Source: Microcoleus sp. CAWBG506 (GTDB lineage Bacteria > Cyanobacteriota > Cyanobacteriia > Cyanobacteriales > Microcoleaceae). From it: a DNA stretch of 42,340 nt. Each line of letters begins with the position of its first letter. Positions within the stretch are counted from its first letter, which is position 1. The stretch lies in contig JAHREW010000023.1 of assembly GCA_020883125.1 (NCBI GenBank), positions 57,124-99,463 on the forward strand, read 5' to 3'. This document shows positions 16,950 through 26,159 of the stretch, piece after piece. The notes beneath the pieces were generated by a model. The model had not been told where the DNA came from and did not search any database. It saw only the letters and a program-made list of their open reading frames with translations. Both the position numbers and the translations under genes were made by a program.

Positions 16950-18047
16950 TTAGGATTTATGGTCAAAAAAAGCGACTATTTGACGAGTGATAGTTTGGCT
17001 AACTAGCTGATTTCCTTGAGGACTTAGGTGAATGCTGTCTCGATACAAACTTGTAACAGGACTTACCCATGGGGGGTCAAAAATCCGGTTTGTGCGTGAA
17101 TATTTGTCTAAAAAAATGACTATTTTTGGAAGAAACCGGGTTTTTTGCGTAAGTCCTATGGTAAGTTTCGTCGCTGAATTGAAAATGGGCAGAAAATCTA
17201 TGTAAGTAATTTTCTCGGTGACGACGAGTTCGGCAAGACGCGATCGAGCTTTGACTTCCCATTCGTTGGGGCCACTCTCGCCTAATTCGTGCCGTTTTGG
17301 TGTCAAGGCTAGTACAAACTGGATGTTGGCAAGGTTCGCTGCTGTTTTGATTTGGCGAATAGCTTCTAAGTTGCAGCCAACTTTGTCCTCATTTGGGGCT
17401 ACAGGTGTTGCCAATTTTTCCCTAGGTACTGTTGGGATTAGGTAGCGATTTAATAGTTGGACGATCGCCATCACCGGTTTACGATCGGGGTAAGCTCGAT
17501 CGCGCCCCACTAGGGCAGAGCAAGGAGCGGATGCAAACAAATCGTCCGTATTCAGCAACAAAACCACCACCAAAGCCCCAAATAGACCAAAACGCTTGGC
17601 GTAAGCCAGTTGATTCCTAGGTCCCCAAGAATTGGCTGAACAGTTTAGAACTTCAAAGTCACAATAATAGTTGACTTTTGAATGTAATTGTGCATTGGTG
17701 CTGAGAGGGGACATTTGCAGCCTCAACTGCCGAGGGATGATTTCCGATATGGTATCCATTTGATCGGTCCACCAGCCACCGTTAGCGACAGAATCTCCTA
17801 ACAATAAAACTCGCAGAGTTTCTGGAGCCGGCAGTGGGGCGATGCAACCTGTACGCATGGAATACTCGTTAATCTCAATCCGGTTTCTCAAGCGACGCAC
17901 CCTCTGGTTGGGAGCGAGCAAATAACCACACTCCTCATCGGGAATGTAAATCAAAGGATTGCAAAAACCCAGGAGTACCCGCAGCAACACTTCTATTCCT
18001 AACAACAATCCTGCGGTGACAGCCAAAATAATCAGAGCTACTTTCAC
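16950..18047 (-). CDS. Membrane-anchored SGNH/GDSL hydrolase-like protein with an in-frame insertion
   Basis: In this 365-residue protein an N-terminal membrane helix (4-28) is followed by a GDS nucleophile motif (LLLGDSVANGG, S86), NCSANSWGP near 135-143, and the C-terminal D-x-x-H (DSIHLSPQGN, D337 and H340). This is the layout of SGNH esterases/acetyltransferases that act outside the cytoplasmic membrane on polysaccharides. Residues ~297-330 come from a 100-bp palindromic element (17058-17157). Without it, SATKLT would join TSLYRDSIHL directly. The frame survives, but the insert lies just before the catalytic histidine, so activity is doubtful. The start is GTG with gaggtt upstream. Confidence 0.8.
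   Translation of the reverse strand: MKVALIILAVTAGLLLGIEVLLRVLLGFCNPLIYIPDEECGYLLAPNQRVRRLRNRIEINEYSMRTGCIAPLPAPETLRVLLLGDSVANGGWWTDQMDTISEIIPRQLRLQMSPLSTNAQLHSKVNYYCDFEVLNCSANSWGPRNQLAYAKRFGLFGALVVVLLLNTDDLFASAPCSALVGRDRAYPDRKPVMAIVQLLNRYLIPTVPREKLATPVAPNEDKVGCNLEAIRQIKTAANLANIQFVLALTPKRHELGESGPNEWEVKARSRLAELVVTEKITYIDFLPIFNSATKLTIGLTQKTRFLPKIVIFLDKYSRTNRIFDPPWVSPVTSLYRDSIHLSPQGNQLVSQTITRQIVAFFDHKS
17058..17157. mobile_element. MITE-like element inside the SGNH hydrolase gene
   Basis: The terminal inverted repeats are aggacttac (17058-17066) and gtaagtcct (17149-17157). The inner parts also partly pair (aaaatccggttt / aaaccgggtttt). The size is 100 bp, with no gene of its own. The same terminal sequence is known to me from short cyanobacterial repeats, but I cannot name the family. 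It contributes about 34 codons without a stop. Confidence 0.75.
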
Positions 18048-18156
18048 ATTTTTAACCTCGATCGAGAACCAAAAGCAGCCGATCGCCAGACCGATCTACA
18101 GATATAACCAGATTTCGAGTCATTCGATCGCCCTTGTGGATATAGAATTCTAAAAT

Positions 18157-19101
18157 ATGCCGTCAAAATCCGCCGTCAGCCGTAGCGTCAATTTGGTGGT
18201 TTCAGGAAAGCCCGTGGACTTAAAACAAATATTCAAAACGCCGAATCCCATAATCGGTGTCGTACATTTACAGCCTCTACCAACTTCCCCCCGCTGGGGG
18301 GGGAATCTCAAAGCAATTATCGGGAGAGCCGAGCAAGAGGCTACAGCACTGGCTTCTGGCGGCGCAAACGGTATCATAGTCGAGAACTTTTTCGATGCTC
18401 CTTTTGCCAAAAATAGTGTAGATCCAGCCGTGGTGAGTGCCATGACGCTGATCGTCGAGAGACTAACCAATCTGGTGACATTGCCCATCGGCATCAATGT
18501 GCTGCGAAACGATGCCCACAGCGCGATCGCCATCGCCTCCTGTACGGGAGCTCAATTCATCCGCGTCAACGTCCTCAACGGCACGATGGCTACAGACCAA
18601 GGCTTAATTGAAGGTCAAGCTCACCAGCTACTGCGCTACCGACGGGAATTGGGTAGCGATGTCAAAATATTAGCAGACGTGTTAGTCAAGCATGGGCAAC
18701 CCCTTGGTAGCCCTAACTTGACCACAGCCATCCAAGAGACGATCGGACGCGCCTTAGCAGACGCGGTAATCCTCTCCGGGCCGACGACTGGTAGCCCTCC
18801 TAATCTCGAAGAATTAGAAATCGCCAGTTTAGCCGCAGCCGGAATTCCAGTTTTCATCGGTAGCGGTGCCTCCTGGGAAAACATTTCCACACTCATGCAA
18901 GCTGCTGATGGCGTCATCGTCTCTAGTTCCTTGAAACGAAACGGCCGTATCGATAGTCCCATCGATCCGATTCGCGTCAGTCAGTTTGTAGAAGCCGCCC
19001 GCCGCAGCTTGTCTCAGAAAGAACGCCAACAGCAAAACAGCCAGGCTAATGGCTCTGGCGGGCTGATACCGGAACTGGGTAAAGTCAAAAGTAAAATCTA
19101 A
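18157..19101 (+). CDS. btpA: BtpA family protein (photosystem I biogenesis)
   Basis: This 314-residue protein is a TIM-barrel of the BtpA/SgcQ family. In Synechocystis, BtpA is a thylakoid-surface protein needed to stabilise PsaA/PsaB. Recognisable features are IIGVVHLQPLPTSPRWGG (31-48), ASGGANGIIVENFFDAPF, INVLRNDAHSAIAIA, ADVLVKHGQPLG and IPVFIGSGASWENI. The C-terminal 30 residues are polar and variable. The length is slightly above the usual ~280 because of a 25-residue N-terminal lead; an internal start is possible. It is divergent from the SGNH gene and followed by low-complexity repeats. Confidence 0.92.
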   Translation: MPSKSAVSRSVNLVVSGKPVDLKQIFKTPNPIIGVVHLQPLPTSPRWGGNLKAIIGRAEQEATALASGGANGIIVENFFDAPFAKNSVDPAVVSAMTLIVERLTNLVTLPIGINVLRNDAHSAIAIASCTGAQFIRVNVLNGTMATDQGLIEGQAHQLLRYRRELGSDVKILADVLVKHGQPLGSPNLTTAIQETIGRALADAVILSGPTTGSPPNLEELEIASLAAAGIPVFIGSGASWENISTLMQAADGVIVSSSLKRNGRIDSPIDPIRVSQFVEAARRSLSQKERQQQNSQANGSGGLIPELGKVKSKI

Positions 19102-19270
19102 AATTAGCAATGGGTAATTGGGAATAGGGTCATCGGTAATGGGTAATTGGTAGCGGGCAATAACTGAAAACTAAGAATTCACAGTCAAAAAAGCACCAAT
19201 TCCCGATTCCCCGTTCCCGATTCCCCATTCCCTATTACCGATTGCCAATTATCCATTACCAAATCGAACA
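19102..19270. repeat. Low-complexity inverted repeat of gggaat/attccc words
   Basis: The left part consists of 'gggtaattgg' and 'gggaatagggt' words, and the right part (19198-19262) of 'attccccattccc' and 'ccgattgccaatta' words, able to pair. Similar words occur at 31735-31780. There is no gene. Confidence 0.7.
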
Positions 19271-20200
19271 ATGATTCGCCGACGTTCAACCCCTTGGATT
19301 CATCGCTCGTCTAGGACTGTGATGGCCGCGATCGCAGTTATCGGTGTTCTAGAAACTACCTATCTCACGATCGCTAAATTCACTACAGGCTCAGTAATTT
19401 GTCCCACCAGCGGCTGCGACAAAGTTCTCAACAGCCCCTACGCTACAGTCTTTGGCGTAGTACCTTTAAGTTTGTTAGGTTGTTTAGCTTACCTGAGCAT
19501 AGCAATCCTCGCCTATGCTCCCAAAACCGTCAATCCAGACACCAATAAAGGACTGCACACTCAACTAGAAAATAGGACATGGCAAGGGCTATTTGTCCTC
19601 ACTGCTGCGATGGTAATTTTCAGCAGTTACTTGATGTATTTGATGGCTTTTGAAATTCAGGAACTGTGCATTTATTGTGTCAGTTCAGCGGTGTTTTCCC
19701 TCTCCCTCTTTGTGTTGACCTTAGTCGGCCGCGAGTGGGAAGATATTGGTCAACTGGTGTTTACAGGCATGGTCGTGGCCATGGTGAGTGCGATCTCCGT
19801 CTTGGGACTTTACAACAGCGTCAAAGCACCTCCTGTGACAGTCTCTAAGCCCGGTATAGCGCCTCCTCTGGTCACTACCACATCGGGACCTGCGTCCATG
19901 GCTTTAGCCCGACATCTGACACAAATTGGTGCTAAGGAATACGGTGCTTACTGGTGTCCTCACTGCTACGATCAAAAAATGCTGTTCGGCAGAGAAGCAG
20001 CAAAATTAATTGATTATGTCGAATGCGACCCCAAAGGAGAAAATTCTCGCGCCGAAATTTGCCAAGCTGCTGCTGCTAATGTCAAAGGTTTCCCTACTTG
20101 GGAGATTAAAGGTCAGTTTTATTCCGGGACTAAATCTTTAGAACAACTTGCAGAATTCTCTGGTTACAGTGGTCCGCGCAATTTTCTCAAAGGACCGTAA
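19271..20200 (+). CDS. VKOR-thioredoxin fusion (vitamin K epoxide reductase family disulfide-forming protein)
   Basis: In this 309-residue protein, residues 15-185 form a VKOR membrane domain with the loop cysteines C44 and C49 and the active CIYC (133-136) in the last helices. Residues 205-309 are a thioredoxin-like domain with CPHC (229-232) and a further pair, C252 and C264. GFPTWEI (273-279) holds the cis-proline. The domain faces the lumen or periplasm and passes electrons from substrate disulfide formation to quinone through the VKOR part. Plant LTO1, needed for PSII assembly in the thylakoid lumen, is the homologue. It is a complete, single gene. Confidence 0.93.
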   Translation: MIRRRSTPWIHRSSRTVMAAIAVIGVLETTYLTIAKFTTGSVICPTSGCDKVLNSPYATVFGVVPLSLLGCLAYLSIAILAYAPKTVNPDTNKGLHTQLENRTWQGLFVLTAAMVIFSSYLMYLMAFEIQELCIYCVSSAVFSLSLFVLTLVGREWEDIGQLVFTGMVVAMVSAISVLGLYNSVKAPPVTVSKPGIAPPLVTTTSGPASMALARHLTQIGAKEYGAYWCPHCYDQKMLFGREAAKLIDYVECDPKGENSRAEICQAAAANVKGFPTWEIKGQFYSGTKSLEQLAEFSGYSGPRNFLKGP

Positions 20201-20730
20201 ATTTTGAAATTAAAAGAGCGCAGATTTGAGAGTTTTTGAGAAGACAATTTATGGCTTTAAATGATTTAATTATGGAATCAAGCCGATACATAAATCTCAA
20301 ATCTCGCATCTATAAACTAGAATAAAGTAAATTCGACCAATCCGTTAGATCGCACAAAAGCAAGTTGCCGAATATCGCACCACCGAACAGCAGTCAATTC
20401 GGCTACTCGTAGACCCATAGCATCTACATAGGGTGCATCTGTGTTTGGCAAATATATTCGTATTGGCTATAGCATGACCGCTGTAAATCTCTGGTTATCG
20501 CTAATAAATTGTCTGCGGTCATGCTTCGCCTATGCGAAATCGGGATGCTCCCTCTACATATAGCTTTTGGTAAGGGCAATCCCCCGTATTTACACCTGCA
20601 TTGTAATAGGATGCGTCACACAATTTTGGATTGAGATTTTGGATTTTTCCGGTGAGTCAGTTGGCGCATCGGAATTAATTAGGGAGCTAGTTCTTCTTTT
20701 AATCCTAAATTTCAAATCCCAAATCTACAA
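20201..20730. other. Long intergenic region with a small possible coding relic
   Basis: There is no full gene. On the minus strand 20317-20451 has 44 open codons with a recombinase-like stretch (listed separately). An inverted pair gcatgaccgc (20472-20481) and gcggtcatgc (20515-20524) can form a hairpin around a 33-base loop. The rest is plain AT-rich sequence. Confidence 0.5.
20317..20451 (-). pseudogene. Short open stretch resembling a tyrosine-recombinase core fragment (tentative)
   Basis: Translated on the minus strand from TTG at 20451, it includes the segment MGLRVAELTAVRWCDIRQ. This resembles the TGLRxSELxxLxWxDI box of tyrosine recombinases, which carries the first catalytic Arg. Only 44 codons are open; an in-frame stop lies just upstream and no other recombinase box is seen. 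It may be a relic or a coincidence. Confidence 0.25.
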
Positions 20731-21174
20731 TTGCCATGGTCATTCCTATGGGCGATCGAGCTTCTACCTGAACCTATGCGGGCAATTCTCAAAAAATGGC
20801 TTTACCAAGAACGCCGGGTATTGATTACTGCAACTGTGGCCGCCAGTACGGTCATCTTAGTTCGCTGTTGCGGACTTTTGCAGGTATGGGAATGGGCAGC
20901 TTTTGACCAATTTATGCGCCCGCGCCCGGCGGAAACAACGGACAATCGCATCGTCATTGTCGCAATTGGGGAACGTGACTTGCAAAAGTACGGCTACCCC
21001 ATTTCTGATGGTGTGATGGCCCAATTGCTGCAAAAATTAAATGCTGGTAAACCGCGGGCGATCGGTCTTGATATCTACCGAGATTTGCCAACTCCACCCG
21101 GTAATGCCGCATTACTCAAAACTTTTACACTCCAGGATTTTCAAAAAAATCTTAATATCAGTGGATTTACGTAA
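20731..21174 (+). pseudogene. Truncated CHASE2 sensor gene
   Basis: The reading frame gives 147 residues: a basic start, one membrane helix (about 32-52, LITATVAASTVILV), then the opening of a CHASE2 domain (WEWAAFDQFMRPRPAE, NRIVIVAIGERDLQKYG, AQLLQKLNAGKPRAIGLDIYRDLPTPPGNAAL). CHASE2 domains are normally ~300 residues, end in three membrane helices and lead into a cyclase, kinase or GGDEF domain. Here homology stops at about residue 130 and a stop follows 17 codons on. The sequence is therefore the head of a broken extracellular sensor. TTG (20731) or ATG (20776) could be the original start. Confidence 0.75.
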
Positions 21175-21189
21175 ATTACTAGATATAAT

Positions 21190-21453
21190 ATTTTTCAGGG
21201 AAGTGCATCAACGGGAATAAACACTATGGGTACTTTGATTCAGCTCACAACGATGGCAACGCTAGCTACCTGTCTGCAATTGAATATAGACAGACCAGCG
21301 CTTACTGCTGGACAAGTCAGCAACTCGACTGGTAACTTGACAGCAGGTCGATGGACTTCGACTGCTTCCAATAACTTTAACTTTGAAAATTACTCACAAT
21401 ACGAACCAGACCCGAATGGGAACCCGAAAAGTGACGGTACCGGCACCCGCTAA
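21190..21453 (+). other. Possible degenerate coding remnant after the CHASE2 fragment
   Basis: One frame gives 75 codons from ATG 21226 to the stop at 21453, ending in NFNFENYSQYEPDPNGNPKS. Another frame over 21210-21320 gives the protein-like HYGYFDSAHNDGNASYLSA. This could be two parts of one frameshifted gene. I recognise neither. It is not part of a CHASE2 protein that I know. Confidence 0.3.
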
Positions 21454-21465
21454 ACAGACCCCCAT

Positions 21466-21512
21466 CTCTCCCTCTGTGTCCTCTGTGTTCTCTGCGGTTA
21501 AATCATTCCAAT
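21466..21512. repeat. Dispersed 'cgcagagggcacagagg' repeat, inverted copy 2
   Basis: Reading ctctgtgtcctctgtgttct then ctgcggttaaatcattcc, this is the reverse complement of 10917-10965 with a few changes. It lies just past the 3' end of nadB (minus strand). Confidence 0.7.
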
Positions 21513-21528
21513 ACAACCGGAAACGATC

Positions 21529-23193
21529 TCAATTGTCCTGTGGTTGCGAAACAGGACCAGATTTATACCAATGGCAATGATGAATTAGAGTGTGCCTGCA
21601 CCAATCAGGGTGACTGAGGGGATAGTCAAGTCGGTAGTGACCACCTCTACTTTCAGTACGGAAAGCAGCACTTTTGAGAATTAAGTAACCAATATCCAAT
21701 AAATTGCCAACTTCTCCCCAATTTCGTAACAGTAGGGTGTTTTCTGAATCAGCCGGGGCAAAATTGAGAATTTGCCCAGGCCGTAAATTATTAAGCGTTT
21801 GACTCAAAGACAAAGAGGCAAATTCTTGTCGCCAAATTGCCACTTGACCGATCGCACTTTCCAAATCCCTTTGGCCGCGACAAATTCCCGCACAGTGCCA
21901 TACTAAATTCGGCAGATCGATCCGCAATTTTTCGATCGCCTCAATGTCAGAAACATGAATCGATTTTGCGATAATTTCCGGTGAATATTCATCATCCTCA
22001 ACAGCCTTGTCGCTGATACTTTCTACATTCAACAGCGCCATTTGCGAGCCAAAAACTAGACATTCTAGCAGGGAATTACTCGCCAATCGGTTGGCACCAT
22101 GTACCCCCGTGCTAGCAGTTTCTCCCACGGCGTACAAGCCCGGAATCGAAGTTTCGTTGAACCGATCGGCGATAATCCCTCCCATCCAATAATGGGCTGC
22201 TGGGGTGACAGGCACCGGTTCGGAAAACAGGTCAATTCCCCAATGAGCACATACTTGAATGATATTCGGAAACCGGTAGCGCAGTCGATCGACCGCAATC
22301 GGGCGCAAGTCCAGCCAAACATGAGGTTCCCCTGTCTTCTGCAAGTGTCGGAAAATAGCACGACTGACAACATCCCTAGGAGCGAGTTCACCCGAAGGAT
22401 GATAGTCAAAAGCAAACCGATATCCTTTACTATCCACCAAGTGAGCCCCTTCTCCCCGCACCGCTTCGCTAATGAGAAACCGAGGCGCGCCCGGTTTCGT
22501 CAAGGCTGTAGGATGAAACTGCACAAATTCTAAATCTCGCAGCATGGCCCCGGCGCGCCATGCAAGGGCTACCCCGTCTCCGGTACTTACTGAGGGATTG
22601 GTGGTTTGAGCAAATACCTGTCCGCCACCCCCAGTTGCTAGCACCACCGCCTGAGCCCGAAACCACTTGACAGCAGAGCCACAAATGGCGCTAATCCCCT
22701 GACAGATCCCGGTGTCGTCTAGCCACAGACTGAGTGCAAATGCAGGAGAAAGCAGTTGAATATTTTGGCGGCTCAATACTTGTGCTGTCAGGGTACTCAC
22801 CACTGCTTTACCGGTGGTGTCTGCTGAGTGGAGTACGCGGCGGCGGGAGTGGGCTGCTTCTAAGGTGAGTGCTAAATCTGTCCCGGTGCGATCGAATGCA
22901 ACGCCCATTTTTACCAAAGCATCAATACACTCAGGCGCTTCTGCTGCTAAAAATTTCACCGCTTCCCAGTCGCAAAGACCAGCCCCAGCTACGAGTGTAT
23001 CATGAACGTGGAGTGCCGCAGAATCTTCCGGGGCGATCGCCGCGGCAATCCCTCCTTGGGCCCAATCGCTAGCAGAAACAGGCAGGGTATTTTTATTAAT
23101 CAAACCCACCTGCAAGTGTTCTGGGAGGCAAAGTGCCGTGTACAGACCGGCCGCCCCGGCACCTACAACCAATACGTCAAATTTGTCAGTCAT
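21529..23193 (-). CDS. nadB: L-aspartate oxidase
   Basis: This FAD enzyme oxidises aspartate to iminoaspartate, the first step of NAD synthesis with quinolinate synthase. It has 554 residues, full length for the family. The FAD-binding GAGAAGLYTA is at 11-20, followed by DWAQGGIAAA, then AHSRRRVLHSADTTG and LEFVQFHPTAL, REPs of the fumarate reductase/succinate dehydrogenase flavoprotein superfamily. The C-terminal FAD end TGVHGANRLASNSLLECLVFG is present, as is SRGGHYRLDYP at the end. The product is cytoplasmic. nadA and nadC are not in the window. Confidence 0.96.
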   Translation of the reverse strand: MTDKFDVLVVGAGAAGLYTALCLPEHLQVGLINKNTLPVSASDWAQGGIAAAIAPEDSAALHVHDTLVAGAGLCDWEAVKFLAAEAPECIDALVKMGVAFDRTGTDLALTLEAAHSRRRVLHSADTTGKAVVSTLTAQVLSRQNIQLLSPAFALSLWLDDTGICQGISAICGSAVKWFRAQAVVLATGGGGQVFAQTTNPSVSTGDGVALAWRAGAMLRDLEFVQFHPTALTKPGAPRFLISEAVRGEGAHLVDSKGYRFAFDYHPSGELAPRDVVSRAIFRHLQKTGEPHVWLDLRPIAVDRLRYRFPNIIQVCAHWGIDLFSEPVPVTPAAHYWMGGIIADRFNETSIPGLYAVGETASTGVHGANRLASNSLLECLVFGSQMALLNVESISDKAVEDDEYSPEIIAKSIHVSDIEAIEKLRIDLPNLVWHCAGICRGQRDLESAIGQVAIWRQEFASLSLSQTLNNLRPGQILNFAPADSENTLLLRNWGEVGNLLDIGYLILKSAAFRTESRGGHYRLDYPLSHPDWCRHTLIHHCHWYKSGPVSQPQDN

Positions 23194-23600
23194 TACTCCG
23201 CATTCGTTAGACTTTTCAAGTCCGCCGCAGGCGGATGAAAGTTTGTATAGCTTCTTACTTCACAGTCGTTATTAAGACTCCAACAGCACCAGCTCCTTTA
23301 GTCAAAATTATAACGCTAGGGATTCACTATAGCAATGTTTATCTAATTTTTAGCGCTTGCTTTTTTAGAAATAATGCTCATTATTGACGGTATATTATTC
23401 CTGATTTTTTCTGATTTCTACTTGCTTTTTAGGGAACTACTACATCAAGTAGAAAGCAGAAGTCATCAGCCTCAATATTTTTTGCTTTTCAGCTTTTGGC
23501 ATTCTGACTTCTGCTTGATGACTCAGCCGTCTTGCGACTGACGGGGTTTGTATCCCAAAGTTTCGTTCAATCCAAAATCCTTGCGGGTGACTTTGGCTTT
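23194..23600. other. Intergenic region with a candidate psbU terminator hairpin
   Basis: No gene is seen. An inverted pair, atcaagtagaaagcagaagtca (from 23442) and tgacttctgcttgat (23506-23520), can form a long stem. It lies about 80 bases past psbU on the minus strand and may end its transcript. The stretch next to nadB (23194-23240) has gccgccgcaggcgga, a small palindrome. Confidence 0.45.
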
Positions 23601-24035
23601 CTAGTCGTAGAGACCATTGTTCAATCTGTTGTCTCCTTCAATAAAGACTGATTCAACATCTGTCACTGTAAATTTGTCCAGGTTAGCTTGCAACAACTTT
23701 TTCTGAGCTTCTGTCAAGTCGGAGATTTTGAGTACATCCTCAACTTTTTCGTAAGGAGCATTCTTAATAATTAGTCGAGCTAAAGTGGGATACAGCCCTG
23801 GATATTCCCGAAAGTATCGGACACCACTGTTGTTCAAATCCAGTTTTTTGCCAAATTCTGTGGCCAGCTTTTCGTCGGCGCGGTTGGTTCTAGTCGGTGC
23901 TTCTACGGCGATCAGCGATGATGATGGCAATACCAGACGGCTCAAAGAAGCCGCGATCGCGCTTTGGTCCCCAGCCCAGGCGAAGCAGCCCAGCACTAAG
24001 CCCAATACTACCAATAGACGACCTAATCGTTTCAT
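23601..24035 (-). CDS. psbU: Photosystem II 12 kDa extrinsic protein PsbU
   Basis: This lumenal protein shields and stabilises the manganese cluster of photosystem II, together with PsbV and PsbO. It has 144 residues with a signal peptide (1-29, cut near AIA-AS). The mature part contains [54 protein letters not shown] and the typical end NRLNNGLYD, a SAM-like helix-hairpin-helix fold. The ribosome site is gggaga. It is monocistronic. Confidence 0.95.
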   Translation of the reverse strand: MKRLGRLLVVLGLVLGCFAWAGDQSAIAASLSRLVLPSSSLIAVEAPTRTNRADEKLATEFGKKLDLNNSGVRYFREYPGLYPTLARLIIKNAPYEKVEDVLKISDLTEAQKKLLQANLDKFTVTDVESVFIEGDNRLNNGLYD

Positions 24036-24142
24036 GAAGTTATGTCTCCCAATTTAATACACAGCATTTATGTAGAGATTACCATTTTGCTTATGCAGTT
24101 TTCGCAAGAAATCGGGCACGGGCGCGGAGTCCGAATTATTGG

Positions 24143-25123
24143 CTAACTCTTGCCCATGGATTTCAAAAAAGTGTCTAACTCTGTATAGGTACTCCCGTAA
24201 GTCACTGTCGGAGTGTCGTAACCTTTCAAATCGACGACGTGGCGATCGAAAGCGCTCTCTGCCCCCAATTCCCGCAGGTATTTGTAGGTAGTTTGTCCTA
24301 CGGCGATGTCTTTACCCAGTTCCTTCGTGCAAGATTCCAAGCGAAACGCAGCATTGACAGTATCTCCCAAGGCTGTGTAGTCCGATCGATCGCTGCTACC
24401 AGAATTTCCTACCATTGCATAACCAGTGTTAATTCCCACACCGACTCGCAAAGGAAAAGGCAGGGGGTAACGAGTGCTCAGTTCATCCGTTGCCTTGTGC
24501 AGTTCGCTCAAAGCTTGACAAATTAGCATCATGTCCTCATTACTCACGCCATCGGTTTTGTGGAACCAGACTGCCATGATCGCATCGCCAATGTATTTGT
24601 CTACCCAACTACCGTGTTTGCGAATGATGTGTCCTGAAGAACGGAACCAACTCCCAATCACTTCCGACAGGATAGTTTCGTCTAGCTGCCGAGTCAGCAC
24701 CGTGAAGTCTCTAATATCCATTACCATGACACTAATCAGGCTGCGGACTGTTAAAGTTGCTGTAAAATCATCGGAGTCTGTGTCGTAGGTCTGAGGCAGT
24801 TGGCGACTAGCGGTTGGGTCATAGAAGTCTAATTCGGTTTGACCAAACATCAGCCGATCGCCATTTTTGAGTGTCACCGGAATACTTACCCGTCGTCCGT
24901 TGACAAAAGAACCATTGCGGCTTCCCAAGTCGATCAGGTAAAATTCTCCAGTTTCCATTTGCTGTAACATCGCATGATTCCGGGAAATCCAGCGATCGAC
25001 TAACACAAAATTATTGTCATCACTCCGCCCTACTGTCCAGCAATTGCTGCCAGCCAGGGGCAAGTAGCGATTGCCACCTTCTGTGCGAAGTACCATATGT
25101 GGGTTCGTTTGCAAAGTCACCAC
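24143..25123 (-). CDS. FHA domain fused to a class III adenylate/guanylate cyclase
   Basis: In this 326-residue protein, residues 28-100 form an FHA domain (TVGRSDDNNFVL, SRNHAML, LGSRNGSFVNGRRV). Residues 128-300 form the cyclase: metal aspartates D136 (VMDIRDFT) and D180 (KYIGDAIMAVW), and DYTALGDTVNAAFRLE with N257 and R261 for transition-state binding. All catalytic residues are present, so it probably makes cAMP (K176 favours adenine). There is no membrane segment. Regulation is likely through phosphothreonine binding by the FHA part. The start may be GTG at 25123 or ATG at 25096. Confidence 0.92.
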   Translation of the reverse strand: MVTLQTNPHMVLRTEGGNRYLPLAGSNCWTVGRSDDNNFVLVDRWISRNHAMLQQMETGEFYLIDLGSRNGSFVNGRRVSIPVTLKNGDRLMFGQTELDFYDPTASRQLPQTYDTDSDDFTATLTVRSLISVMVMDIRDFTVLTRQLDETILSEVIGSWFRSSGHIIRKHGSWVDKYIGDAIMAVWFHKTDGVSNEDMMLICQALSELHKATDELSTRYPLPFPLRVGVGINTGYAMVGNSGSSDRSDYTALGDTVNAAFRLESCTKELGKDIAVGQTTYKYLRELGAESAFDRHVVDLKGYDTPTVTYGSTYTELDTFLKSMGKS

Positions 25124-25388
25124 AGTCTTAAAAACGACATCAATTCGACCGATTTAAGGTTGTACAGTGGAAATTTTAGATTGACCGGGAGTTTTATAAC
25201 TAATAGTTTGGCTAAAAAAACTCAAATCCCCTATTCTAAAATTTTAGATTGTTAAGTCGATTTACGATGCACCGGACTGACTTAGTATGACCGAATTCTA
25301 GGGCACACACAAGCGAACTTATCTATTTTTGCTGCCAAAAGTTACGCCCATGCAGCAACCCTTGTTCAAATAGAAACCAAATAATTTT

Positions 25389-26159
25389 ATGTTGTCGAAA
25401 AGAATTTTGCCCTGTCTGGATGTAAAAGCTGGCCGCGTAGTCAAAGGTGTCAATTTTGTTAACCTTAAAGATGCTGGCGATCCGGTAGAAATGGCACAGG
25501 TTTACAATGATGCTGGTGCTGACGAGTTGGTGTTTCTGGATATTACTGCCACTCATGAAGACCGGGACATTATTATTGATGTAGTGTACCGGACTGCCGA
25601 TCGCGTTTTTATCCCTTTAACTGTAGGTGGCGGTATCCAATCCCTAGACACGATTAGAAGTTTGTTGAGGGCTGGCGCTGATAAGGTGAGTATTAATTCA
25701 GCGGCGGTGCGCGATCCAGGTTTGATTGACAAAGCGAGCGATCGATTTGGCAATCAGTGTATTGTAGTGGCGATCGACGCGCGCCAACGACAAGACGCAG
25801 ATAATCCCGGTTGGGATGTGTACGTGCGCGGAGGGCGAGAAAATACGGGCAAAGATGCCGTCGCCTGGGCAAAGGAAGCCGAAAAACGGGGCGCGGGCGA
25901 ATTGCTGGTGACAAGTATGGACTCTGACGGCACTCAAGCTGGCTACGACTTGGATTTAACCAGAAGCATCGCTGAAAGTGTCGAAATTCCAGTCATTGCT
26001 TCCGGTGGTGCCGGCAACTGCCACCACATCTACGAAGCCGTGACTGAAGGTAAAGCAGAAGCTGCACTACTGGCTTCCCTGCTGCATTTCGGCCAGTTAA
26101 GTGTCGGAGAAATTAAGACTTATCTAGCAAAATCTCAAATTCCGGTGCGACAACCGTAG
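25389..26159 (+). CDS. hisF: Imidazole glycerol phosphate synthase cyclase subunit
   Basis: This (beta/alpha)8 enzyme, with HisH, forms imidazole glycerol phosphate and AICAR in histidine synthesis. It has 256 residues. The catalytic aspartates D11 ([16 protein letters not shown]) and D130 (VVAIDARQ) are in the standard places. Phosphate-binding loops GGGIQSLD and ASGGAGN are clear. No other his gene is near, as usual in cyanobacteria where his genes are scattered. It is divergent from the cyclase gene. Confidence 0.97.
   Translation: MLSKRILPCLDVKAGRVVKGVNFVNLKDAGDPVEMAQVYNDAGADELVFLDITATHEDRDIIIDVVYRTADRVFIPLTVGGGIQSLDTIRSLLRAGADKVSINSAAVRDPGLIDKASDRFGNQCIVVAIDARQRQDADNPGWDVYVRGGRENTGKDAVAWAKEAEKRGAGELLVTSMDSDGTQAGYDLDLTRSIAESVEIPVIASGGAGNCHHIYEAVTEGKAEAALLASLLHFGQLSVGEIKTYLAKSQIPVRQP

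Noticed and set aside
17077..17262. 61-residue minus-strand frame in the SGNH gene
   Set aside because: It is a shifted frame across the inserted palindromic element; the main frame is longer and has the catalytic motifs.
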